Positions 1 to 6,245 of a stretch of DNA of 6,245 nt are shown here, piece after piece (within the stretch, counting starts at the first letter, position 1; each line of letters begins with the position of its first letter). Made by a program: the position numbers and the translations under genes. Source of the stretch: Clostridiales bacterium (GTDB lineage: Bacteria > Bacillota > Clostridia > Peptostreptococcales > Anaerovoracaceae). The DNA is taken from NCBI GenBank assembly GCA_003542355.1, contig DPKU01000150.1, positions 1 through 6,245 on the forward strand. Reading direction: 5' to 3'. The notes under the pieces were generated by a model that was not told the DNA's origin, ran no database searches, and saw nothing but the letters and a program-made list of their open reading frames with translations.

Positions 1-362
1 GGTTCGATGCCGTCATCGTCAATTATTCTTCCCGGATCAACGGCATGACGGCCATCTCCCTGATGCTGCTGGACGTGCTGAGTTCCTTTGACACCTTGAA
101 TGTTTGTTATGCTTATGAGCATCAAGGCACGCGGGTCGACCACTATCCGGCAGACCTGGATTATCTGGCGGAGTGCAAGCCGCTCTACAAGGAGATGCCG
201 GGCTGGAAAACCGATATCACCGGTTGCAGAACCTACGAAGAGCTGCCTGCCCCGTGCCGTGCCTACGTGGAAGAAATCGAAAAAATGACCGGTCTTCCGG
301 TAATCAGCATTTCCGTGGGACCGGAGCGGGAAGCCACTATCATACGCAAGGAAATATTCTGA
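1..362 (+). CDS. purA: Adenylosuccinate synthetase, C-terminal part (5' end outside window)
   Basis: PurA joins IMP and aspartate to form adenylosuccinate using GTP, the first committed step from IMP to AMP in the cytoplasm. The window holds only about the last 119 residues, read in frame from base 3; the internal ATG at 45 is not the real start. Family landmarks seen in order are RINGMT, a LLDVLSSFDT segment (guanine-recognition loop), CYAYEHQG, a PAD...AECKPLY stretch, ELPGW-like EMPGWKTDITG, TYEELP, and the terminal SVGPER (bases about 312-329), which lies by the guanine base of GTP in known structures. The loop lysine of the E. coli TKLD motif is replaced by leucine, while the aspartate is kept. 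The stop codon TGA at 360-362 overlaps the ribosome binding site of the next gene, so translation of the two may be coupled. Recognition is very secure; only the missing 5' part cannot be judged. Confidence 0.97.
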   Translation, partial: FDAVIVNYSSRINGMTAISLMLLDVLSSFDTLNVCYAYEHQGTRVDHYPADLDYLAECKPLYKEMPGWKTDITGCRTYEELPAPCRAYVEEIEKMTGLPVISISVGPEREATIIRKEIF

Positions 363-365
363 GGG
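361..365 (+). promoter_or_regulatory. Ribosome binding site of the dnaD-like gene
   Basis: GAGGG lies 4 bases before the ATG at 370 and shares two bases with the purA stop codon. The spacing is slightly short, but together with the stop overlap it suggests translational coupling with purA. Confidence 0.6.
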
Positions 366-369
366 CCCC

Positions 370-1617
370 ATGAATTTTCAAAAGCAAAACATCACCAATT
401 ATAATTTGTACGACACGGCAGTGGACAATATGTTCATCGCCGAATATATGGCCACGGCGCCGGGCGACTACGTCAAGGCGTATCTTCTGGCGTTGATGTA
501 TGCCGACCTGAACGTTCCCTGCACCAACGAAAGTCTGGCCCGGGAGCTGGGCATTACGGTAGAAGAAGTGCTGCTGGCCTGGAATCACTGGGAGAAGCTT
601 GGGCTTATCCTGAAGAAGTATCCGGATCCGGAAAACCGACTCCGGTACACGGTGGAGTTTTTGAATATCCGGGAAGCCCGTTTTGGCAAAGCCCGTGCTT
701 CCTCTGAACACAAGCCCGGATCCGTCAAGCTGACAGATCAGGAGCTTGCACAGCTCTACCGGGATATCGAAGCCATTACCGGACGACTCTTCGAAGGAAG
801 AGAAATGCAGGAGATCGTTTCCTGGCTCACGGATTACAGCATTGCGCCGGATGTGATCCTCCTGTGCTACAAGTATTGCATGCGCAACCGAAAGACCAGC
901 AAATACCGGTATGTGGGGGCTGTGCTCAAGGACTGGGTCCAACAGGGCCTTCGAACCGTAGCCGATGTGGAGCAGCATCTGGAGAATACCGATGCGCGGC
1001 ACTTTCTCCACAAACGCATACTCAAAGCCTTGGGCTTTTCCCGCAATGCCACCGAAGAAGAGCGAAGGATCATTGACACCTGGTTCGACGAGCTGGATTA
1101 CGACATTGAGCGGGTCCTGGAAGCCTGCCGCAAGACCAGCGGCATCTCCAATCCGAATATCAACTACATCAACAGCGTGCTCACATCCTGGAAGCGGGAA
1201 GAAAAAGGGGAAACCGGCAGCGGCGATTCCGAAAGCCTCTACAAGCGCGTGATGGATCTGTACGAAAAAGAGCGGACGAACAACGAGATCAGGACCCGGG
1301 AAAATCTGGACCAGGTCTTTCAAAAGGCGCCCAGAGTGCGGGACATCCTCCGGGAAATGCGGGAAGCCAGCTACCGGATGTCCAAGGCGATGCTCATGGG
1401 CGTCAACGGGCAGGACGCCGTCCTGCGGGAGCAGGAGACCATCGATGGGCTCCTCCTGGAAAAAGAGACCCTGCTGCAGGAGAACGGATTTCCTTTGGAT
1501 ATCACTGAAACCGTGTTTACCTGCAAAGAGTGCAAGGATTCCGGGTTGCTGGAAAGTGGCGAACGCTGCCCTTGCTTTAAAGAAAAAGCCGAACGCTTGC
1601 TGTCAGAAGCATCGTAG
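370..1617 (+). CDS. DnaD-family primosomal protein with C-terminal helicase-loader N-domain
   Basis: This is a cytoplasmic replication-initiation protein of the DnaD/DnaB family, which remodels DNA and helps recruit the helicase loader and helicase in Bacillota. Residues about 36-100 look like the N-terminal winged-helix domain (a helix-turn-helix around NESLARELGITVEEV). Residues about 120-205 and 211-278 are two DnaB_2 (DDBH2) modules, each ending in the family signature YxxxI/VxxxW: Y181...V185...W189 and Y266...V270...W274. After a Gly/Ser/Glu linker (280-288), residues 288-415 no longer look like DnaD. They form a long helical stretch, then C385-x2-C388...C400-x-C402 in the context CKECKDSG and CPCFKEK, as in the N-terminal domain of DnaI/DnaC-type loaders of clostridia. 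The protein ends 13 residues after C402 with no Walker A motif. Start at ATG 370, 7 bases after purA. The DnaD call is secure; the C-terminal assignment rests on recalled family patterns. Confidence 0.93.
   Translation: MNFQKQNITNYNLYDTAVDNMFIAEYMATAPGDYVKAYLLALMYADLNVPCTNESLARELGITVEEVLLAWNHWEKLGLILKKYPDPENRLRYTVEFLNIREARFGKARASSEHKPGSVKLTDQELAQLYRDIEAITGRLFEGREMQEIVSWLTDYSIAPDVILLCYKYCMRNRKTSKYRYVGAVLKDWVQQGLRTVADVEQHLENTDARHFLHKRILKALGFSRNATEEERRIIDTWFDELDYDIERVLEACRKTSGISNPNINYINSVLTSWKREEKGETGSGDSESLYKRVMDLYEKERTNNEIRTRENLDQVFQKAPRVRDILREMREASYRMSKAMLMGVNGQDAVLREQETIDGLLLEKETLLQENGFPLDITETVFTCKECKDSGLLESGERCPCFKEKAERLLSEAS
1231..1614 (+). other. Helicase-loader (DnaI/DnaC) N-domain-like module fused to the DnaD-like protein
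   Basis: Residues 288-415 of the DnaD-like protein run in the order typical of the start of a clostridial helicase loader: a helix opening LYKRVMDLYEKER, a segment containing APRVRDILREM, a second helical pair, a QENGFPLDI turn, and the four-cysteine motif CxxC-x11-CxC. In B. subtilis DnaI the corresponding N-terminal domain binds zinc and contacts the replicative helicase. The AAA+ ATPase that normally follows is absent: the frame stops at 1615-1617, and the bases after it lead straight into an unrelated gene. The domain match is made from memory of the family, without an alignment. Confidence 0.75.
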
Positions 1618-1643
1618 CATCGAAAGCGTAAACTGAGGATGAC

Positions 1644-1648
1644 GGAGG
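1644..1648 (+). promoter_or_regulatory. Ribosome binding site deciding the start of the M23 gene
   Basis: GGAGG is 7 bases before the ATG at 1656, the usual spacing. An in-frame TTG at 1650 would lie 1 base after this site and is therefore unlikely to be the start. Confidence 0.85.
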
Positions 1649-1655
1649 CTTGTGG

Positions 1656-3986
1656 ATGGATCGGGATTCCGGAAACAACAGTAAAGATAAAAATTTAAAC
1701 GAAACGATTCAGTCGGCCGAAGCCAGGATGGAGCTGGAGCGGCTCCTGAAAAAGAGCATCGAAAAAATAAGCGCCCAGGACGTGCAGTCCGACCTGGATG
1801 CGCTTTTGCAGCGCCGTAAAGAGGAACGGGAACAGGAAAGGGACAACTATTATAAAACCCGGGAAGAACGGAAGCGCAGCACCCAGAAACGCAAGGAGCG
1901 AATGGAAGCGGCGGAAGCGGCAGCTAAAATAAAGAAAGAAGAAAAGGAAAAGAAGAGGGCGCAGCTCCAGGAAAAGCGGAAAGCCAGGAAGTCTGCGAAA
2001 AAAAATCTGGATGAGCGGCGGAAAGCCAGAGACTTGGCAGCTCAGACTCGGATCGTGGAAGAAAAAAAACATGTCCGGCCGGAAAAGTCGGGACAGCGCC
2101 GGGAGGAAGGCGATCCATCTGTCGTGGGAGAGGCCGCCGGAGCAGCGGTCAAAAAGCTGGGACAGGCCTTTGCGGGTCTGGAAGCCTTTGTCAAAGAAGA
2201 AACCGGTCTGGGCAAAAGAACACCCGGTACAGAACCGGGCAACAAACCAGAGAAGCCCGTCAAGAAGAAGAGCCGGCTTGCCCTGTTTGCCGAAAAAGAA
2301 AAAGGACCCCAGGAAGAGCCCGTCAAAAGAAGAGAAGGGATATTCCATCGGATCCGACGCTTCTGGAGAACCATCCAAAAGCGCCGGGACCGGATGAAGG
2401 GACGGGGGTATTACACCGCAGAAAAGAAGCGGGCGGTATACCGGGCCATTTTTAACGATTGCTTTGCGCCGCTGACCGACGCCTGGGACGACTTTTTGGA
2501 GACCAGCTGGAATTTCCTGACCGTCGTGGGCCGGGATGCCTGGGCCATCTGCCTGTTTATCAGCGATATGACCGTCAAAGCGGCCTTCTATCTGTGGAGC
2601 GCCATCCTGACGGTGTGGGATCTGGTCTGGGACATCCGGTATTGGATCGAAGCCAACAAGATCGTTTTTATAAGAAAGTTTGCGCTGCTGGTGTTTTCGG
2701 CGGCAGCGGTTGCAATATTTTTGGGGAGCATCACGGCCTACGAATACAGCTACTATGGAAAGGTGCTGGGTATCGCCAAAAGCGAGTACGAAGTATATAA
2801 GACGATCGAAGTGCTGGGAGACAAGCTGTCGGAAGCCTCCGGCGCCAATGTGTCCTTGAATGTGGAGCGCGATATTGAATTTCGCCGGATCATGGGCTTC
2901 AATATGGACATCGATACGGACGAAGACATTCTCAACACCTTAACGTACATGAAGGACCTGCAGGTCCGTGCCTACGGTGTGTTCATCAATGACGACATGG
3001 TGCTGGTCCTGGAGAACGAAGCTGCCGCATCGGATCTTCTTAAAAATATTCAGAACTCCTATGCCGGCGATCGGCAGGGCGTGATCTATGACTCGATCTC
3101 CTTTGGAGAAAAGATCACGGTCCAGGAAGTAGGCGTGCAGCTGGGTGAGATCTGGAATCAGAAGGATGCGCAGCATTACCTGATGACCGGCTCCAAAGTG
3201 GAGCGAAGACATGTGGTGGCCCAGGGCGAAACCTTTGGCGGGATCGCCAAGAAATATGGCCTCACCATCGATGAGTTGGCGGCCTCCAACCCGGGCGTCA
3301 ACCGGGACAAGCTCTATATTGGACAGCCGCTGTCCCTGACCCATGGCGCGCCGCTGGTGACAGTCCACAGCACGGAAACAGCGACCTATTATGAACGGGT
3401 CGATTACGGCACGCAGTACATCGATAATGCATCGATCTACCAGGGAGAGACGGAAGTCAAATCCAGGGGCGTTTACGGTCAGAATCAGATCGTAGCCCAG
3501 GTGATCCGGGCCAACGGCGTGGAGATCAGCCGGAAGATCCTGACTGCCGACAAGCTGTCGGATCCGGTGGACGAGGTGCTCTATCGAGGCACCAAGCCCA
3601 TTCCGCCCAAGGAAGGCACCGGAACCTTTGCTTATCCGATCCGGACGTATACCATCACCTCCCGTTTCGGCACGCGATGGGGACGCATGCACACCGGCGT
3701 GGACTTCGGTTCCTCCACCGGAACGAAAATCTACGCTTCCGACGGTGGAACAGTCACGTTCTCCGGATGGAAGGGCAGTTATGGGTATGTGGTCATCATC
3801 AATCACGGATCCTTGTACGAAACGTACTATGCGCATTGCAGCAAGCTGTTGGTGAGCGCCGGAGAAAAAGTGTATCAGGGACAGAACATCGCGTTGGTAG
3901 GCAGCACCGGAAACAGTACCGGACCTCATCTGCATTTTGAGATCCGATACCACGACAATCCCAAAAATCCGCTGGATTATTTATAA
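1656..3986 (+). CDS. Membrane-anchored M23 metalloendopeptidase with LysM and G5 domains and long cytoplasmic coiled coil
   Basis: This is a cell-wall hydrolase of 776 residues that probably cuts peptidoglycan cross-bridges or stem peptides outside the membrane. Residues 1-15 are polar. Residues about 18-150 are extremely rich in Lys, Arg and Glu and look like a long coiled coil, and 190-250 are basic. Residues 277-330 carry seven tryptophans. Residues 342-361 form a clear transmembrane helix (FALLVFSAAAVAIFLGSI) preceded by R340 and K341, giving N-in, C-out topology. Outside follow two related segments of the kind often seen in clostridial M23 proteins (about 365-395 and 437-470), a LysM domain (519-561, HVVAQGETFGGIAKKYGLT onwards), a G5-like domain (about 566-645), and the M23 domain (about 655-776). 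The catalytic set is complete: H679 and D683 (HTGVD), H727 (YAH), H758 and H760 (HLH). By analogy with LytM, H679, D683 and H760 bind zinc, and H727 and H758 are catalytic. There is no N-terminal signal peptide; the internal helix serves as anchor. The dnaD-like gene ends 38 bases upstream. Confidence 0.95.
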   Translation: MDRDSGNNSKDKNLNETIQSAEARMELERLLKKSIEKISAQDVQSDLDALLQRRKEEREQERDNYYKTREERKRSTQKRKERMEAAEAAAKIKKEEKEKKRAQLQEKRKARKSAKKNLDERRKARDLAAQTRIVEEKKHVRPEKSGQRREEGDPSVVGEAAGAAVKKLGQAFAGLEAFVKEETGLGKRTPGTEPGNKPEKPVKKKSRLALFAEKEKGPQEEPVKRREGIFHRIRRFWRTIQKRRDRMKGRGYYTAEKKRAVYRAIFNDCFAPLTDAWDDFLETSWNFLTVVGRDAWAICLFISDMTVKAAFYLWSAILTVWDLVWDIRYWIEANKIVFIRKFALLVFSAAAVAIFLGSITAYEYSYYGKVLGIAKSEYEVYKTIEVLGDKLSEASGANVSLNVERDIEFRRIMGFNMDIDTDEDILNTLTYMKDLQVRAYGVFINDDMVLVLENEAAASDLLKNIQNSYAGDRQGVIYDSISFGEKITVQEVGVQLGEIWNQKDAQHYLMTGSKVERRHVVAQGETFGGIAKKYGLTIDELAASNPGVNRDKLYIGQPLSLTHGAPLVTVHSTETATYYERVDYGTQYIDNASIYQGETEVKSRGVYGQNQIVAQVIRANGVEISRKILTADKLSDPVDEVLYRGTKPIPPKEGTGTFAYPIRTYTITSRFGTRWGRMHTGVDFGSSTGTKIYASDGGTVTFSGWKGSYGYVVIINHGSLYETYYAHCSKLLVSAGEKVYQGQNIALVGSTGNSTGPHLHFEIRYHDNPKNPLDYL

Positions 3987-3994
3987 GGCAAATC

Positions 3995-4001
3995 GAGGAG
4001 G
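3995..4001 (+). promoter_or_regulatory. Ribosome binding site deciding the start of the CofE-like gene
   Basis: GAGGAGG lies 7 bases before the ATG at 4009. The same frame is open back to an ATG at 3937, but that lies inside the catalytic end of the M23 gene and would add 24 residues unlike the family, so 4009 is chosen. Confidence 0.9.
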
Positions 4002-4008
4002 AACAGAA

Positions 4009-5199
4009 ATGGAAAGACTGATAGGAACGGTATCAAGAGGCGTAAGAGCGCCGATCATACGCAGCGGAGACGACATCGTGGCCATTGTTGCCGACAGCGT
4101 CCTGGCGGCGGCCCAGACGGAAAATATTGAATTTCGCGACCGGGATATCGTGGCTGTTACCGAAGCGGTGGTTGCCAGGGCTCAGGGGAATTATGCCACG
4201 ATCGATCAGATCGGCCAGGATATCCGGACAAAATTTCCCGGCGGAGAATTCGGGGTCATTTTCCCCATTCTCAGCCGGAATCGCTTTGCCATCTGTTTGA
4301 AAGGGATCGCAAGAGGCGCCAGGAAGATCACGCTCATGCTCAGCTACCCTTCCGACGAGGTGGGCAACCATCTGATCAGCCTGGATGAGTTGGACAAAGC
4401 CGGAGTCGACCCCTACAAGGATGTGCTTACCGAGGCGGATTTCCGCAGGCACTTCGGTCATAAGACCCATGCCTTTACCGGCGTGGACTATATCGAGTAT
4501 TACAAACAGCTGATCCAGGGGCAGGGCGCAGAAGCGGAGATCATCCTGGCCAACGACTGCCGCACGATCCTGAAGTACACCGGCCAGGTGCTGTGCTGTG
4601 ATATCCATACCCGGGAGCGCAGCAAGCGGCTGTTGGCCGCCGCCGGGGCCGGAACGGTCCTGGGCCTGGACGACATCATGACCCAAGCTGTGGCGGGCAG
4701 CGGCTACAATGCGATGTACGGCCTCCTGGGAAGCAACAAGGCCACAGAGGATTCAGTCAAGCTGTTTCCCCGGGATTCCGAACCGGTGGTGGAAGGGATC
4801 CGAAGCCGGCTGGAAGAAGCCACAGGCAAGAAAGTCGAAGTGATGATCTACGGGGATGGCGCGTTCAAAGATCCCGTCGGGAAGATCTGGGAGCTGGCCG
4901 ATCCGGTGGTATCTCCTGCCTATACAAAAGGTCTGGAGGGACAGCCCAGCGAAGTGAAACTGAAATATCTGGCCGATAACGAGTTTGCCCATCTGGATGG
5001 CTCAGAACTGAAGGATGCGATCTCCGACTACATCCGACACAAAGATGCGGATTTAATGGGAAAAATGGCGTCCCAGGGCACCACGCCCCGCCGTCTGACA
5101 GATCTGATCGGATCCCTGTGCGACCTGACCTCGGGCAGCGGAGATAAGGGCACACCCATCGTGTGGATTCAAGGGTATTTTGACAACTACACTGCATAA
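4009..5199 (+). CDS. CofE-like protein, coenzyme F420-0:L-glutamate ligase family
   Basis: The protein has 396 residues, is soluble with no signal peptide, and probably acts in the cytoplasm. In true F420 producers CofE adds glutamates through gamma-linkages to F420-0 using GTP. Proteins of this longer type are common in Clostridia that are not known to make F420, so the substrate here is unknown. Family-like features are the N-terminal ligase segment (RDIVAVTEAVVARAQGN, residues 45-61), the VIFPILSRNRFAICLKGIA segment (83-101), a conserved central block LTEADFRRHFGHKTHAFTGV (140-159), NDCRTILKYTGQVLCCDIHT (182-201), a GAGTVLGLDDI segment (213-223), and YGDGAFKDPVG (281-291) followed by ADPVVSPAYT. 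It starts 22 bases after the M23 gene and is followed 22 bases later by a diguanylate cyclase gene. No neighbour in the window belongs to F420 synthesis. Family membership is fairly sure; the reaction is an inference, perhaps an amide or peptide-type ligation. Confidence 0.88.
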   Translation: MERLIGTVSRGVRAPIIRSGDDIVAIVADSVLAAAQTENIEFRDRDIVAVTEAVVARAQGNYATIDQIGQDIRTKFPGGEFGVIFPILSRNRFAICLKGIARGARKITLMLSYPSDEVGNHLISLDELDKAGVDPYKDVLTEADFRRHFGHKTHAFTGVDYIEYYKQLIQGQGAEAEIILANDCRTILKYTGQVLCCDIHTRERSKRLLAAAGAGTVLGLDDIMTQAVAGSGYNAMYGLLGSNKATEDSVKLFPRDSEPVVEGIRSRLEEATGKKVEVMIYGDGAFKDPVGKIWELADPVVSPAYTKGLEGQPSEVKLKYLADNEFAHLDGSELKDAISDYIRHKDADLMGKMASQGTTPRRLTDLIGSLCDLTSGSGDKGTPIVWIQGYFDNYTA

Positions 5200-5210
5200 T
5201 CCCAAGCATC

Positions 5211-5216
5211 GGAGGA
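5211..5216 (+). promoter_or_regulatory. Ribosome binding site of the diguanylate cyclase gene
   Basis: GGAGGA lies 5 bases before the ATG at 5222, in the 22-base gap after the CofE-like gene. It supports ATG 5222 over later in-frame ATG codons. Confidence 0.85.
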
Positions 5217-5221
5217 ATTCC

Positions 5222-6245
5222 ATGCTGAAATCGATCAACAATAAAAACCTCTTCAGCAAGCTGGTGGAGGATGACTATCGCTATTATGTACAGATGCAGT
5301 ACATTCTTGCTTTGGTCATCCTGACCTCGGCAGTGATGTCGATCATGAATTATTTCACAAATCAACGGGAGATGATGATCGTCACATTTATTTTTTCTGC
5401 TGTCTGTATTCTGAATCTGTGGATCATCAGAAGAGCTAAGCGAGCCAGTAATTTTGCCTTTTTCATGATCGAGACGTCCATTCTGGCGCTGTTTACATTT
5501 TTTCTGATCACGGGAGGAGCCGAAGGGTTCAGCATCATCTGGATCTGCCTTCTTCCCGCTTGCGGCATGCTGTTTTCGGGACTCAAGCGTGGCGCCATGC
5601 TGTGCACGATCATGTTTGCCATCATCATTTTTCTCTTATGGGCACCTGCGGGGCAGGCGCTCCTTCGATACGAGTATACGCCCCACTTTCAGATGCGGTT
5701 TCCTTTCCTCTATTTGTTTTTCTTTGCGATCGGCTACATTTTTGAAAAGATCCGTTCTGAAACCAATTATGAGCTTCACACCTTGCGCGCAAAGTATGAA
5801 CTGATTTCTGTAACGGACACGCTGACTCGAGTCCACAACAGACACTGGTTCAATGAGCAGCGAACGAGCATGATCTCGGAAGAAATGCAGGCAAATCCCA
5901 GTGCGGCGATTCTGGTGGATATCGACCATTTCAAGACGGCCAACGATGTCTACGGCCATGCTTTCGGCGACGTCGTCCTGGCGAAAGTCGCTTTGGCGAT
6001 CGAGGCTTGTCTGCGAAGAGACGACTGGTTCTGCCGCTGGGGCGGCGAAGAATTTCTTGCTTTCATTCCCGACTGCAGCCGGGAGACGGCCGCGCATATC
6101 GGTGAGCGGATGCGAAGTGCAGTCAACAGCCTGAAGATCTTTCACGAAAGCGGCGAAGAGGTCGCCGTGACGGTCAGCATCGGTATCGCCTTTACGGAGG
6201 CCGGACAGGTGTGGAGCGACACGGAGCTTTTCAGCTTCGTGGATC
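5222..6245 (+). CDS. Membrane diguanylate cyclase (GGDEF), 3' end outside window
   Basis: This gene makes cyclic di-GMP from two GTP; 341 residues are visible and the frame is still open at the window edge. After a short cytoplasmic N-terminus come about six hydrophobic helices (roughly residues 27-45, 52-70, 78-97, 103-118, 124-142 and 159-175) with short loops, so the sensor part is mostly buried in the membrane. A linker helix (175-195) leads to the GGDEF domain, beginning at VTDTLTRVHNRHWF (197-210). The metal-binding aspartates fall in LVDIDHFKTAND (D233 and D235), and the signature is G274-G-E-E-F278, the active form. An inhibitory I-site RxxD (R265-RD-D268) sits five residues before the signature as in PleD, so product inhibition is expected. 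The last visible part, VTVSIGIA and the FVD start of the usual DxALYxAK helix, implies that only about 30-40 residues of the domain are missing, unless another domain follows. I do not recognise the membrane sensor as a named family. Start at ATG 5222. Confidence 0.95.
   Translation, partial: MLKSINNKNLFSKLVEDDYRYYVQMQYILALVILTSAVMSIMNYFTNQREMMIVTFIFSAVCILNLWIIRRAKRASNFAFFMIETSILALFTFFLITGGAEGFSIIWICLLPACGMLFSGLKRGAMLCTIMFAIIIFLLWAPAGQALLRYEYTPHFQMRFPFLYLFFFAIGYIFEKIRSETNYELHTLRAKYELISVTDTLTRVHNRHWFNEQRTSMISEEMQANPSAAILVDIDHFKTANDVYGHAFGDVVLAKVALAIEACLRRDDWFCRWGGEEFLAFIPDCSRETAAHIGERMRSAVNSLKIFHESGEEVAVTVSIGIAFTEAGQVWSDTELFSFVD

Noticed and set aside
340..1323. Long minus-strand open frame of 327 codons opposite the dnaD-like gene
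   Set aside because: It lies fully opposite a well-recognised gene, its translation resembles no family I know, and long antisense frames are common in sequence with this codon bias.
1609..1622. Short direct repeat GCATCG-TA-GCATCG around the dnaD-like stop codon
   Set aside because: At six bases it is expected by chance, and there is no sign of an insertion or attachment site.
1650..1655. TTG at 1650 as the start of the M23 protein
   Set aside because: It is only 1 base after GGAGG, while the in-frame ATG at 1656 is at the ideal 7-base spacing.
1618..1655. Possible terminator, promoter or small gene between the dnaD-like and M23 genes
   Set aside because: The 38 bases hold no stable hairpin with a T-run and no -35/-10 pair; only the ribosome binding site is clear.
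2940..3953. Long minus-strand open frame of 337 codons opposite the M23 gene
   Set aside because: The + strand encodes clear LysM and M23 domains over the same bases; the antisense translation has no recognisable motif.
3937..4008. ATG at 3937 as the start of the CofE-like protein, overlapping the M23 gene
   Set aside because: The 24 added residues overlap the conserved HLH end of M23 and do not look like the family, and GAGGAGG points to ATG 4009.

Overview
The window looks like a chromosomal piece of a clostridial (Bacillota) bacterium. The signs are a DnaD-family primosome protein next to purA, an M23 peptidase with LysM and G5 modules, a CofE-like ligase of the kind found in many Clostridia, strong GGAGG ribosome binding sites and densely packed co-directional genes. 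By eye the G+C content is a little above half, so this is not one of the AT-rich clostridia. I cannot name the genus.

Layout, all on the + strand: (1) the 3' end of purA, adenylosuccinate synthetase (1-362). (2) A 415-residue DnaD-family protein (370-1617) whose last ~128 residues look like the N-terminal zinc/helicase-interaction part of a DnaI/DnaC-type helicase loader, with no AAA+ motor attached or encoded next to it. (3) A 776-residue membrane-anchored M23 endopeptidase (1656-3986) with a very long, highly charged cytoplasmic coiled-coil N-terminus, a Trp-rich stretch, one clear transmembrane helix, then LysM, G5 and a complete M23 catalytic domain. (4) A CofE-like (F420-0:glutamate ligase family) protein (4009-5199). 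(5) A membrane diguanylate cyclase with about six transmembrane helices and an intact GGEEF motif and I-site (5222 to the window edge).

The gaps between genes are only 7, 38, 22 and 22 bases. Each downstream gene has its own Shine-Dalgarno sequence, and I see no hairpin terminator or convincing promoter between them, so the five genes could be transcribed together. The first two fit nucleotide supply and replication initiation; the third, cell-wall remodelling; the fifth, c-di-GMP signalling; the fourth has no known role in such organisms. I see no RNA gene, mobile element, CRISPR array or long repeat, and no stretch over 300 bases lacks a gene.

The observation most worth following is the DnaD-helicase loader N-domain fusion without the loader ATPase. 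The unusual cytoplasmic half of the M23 peptidase comes second.
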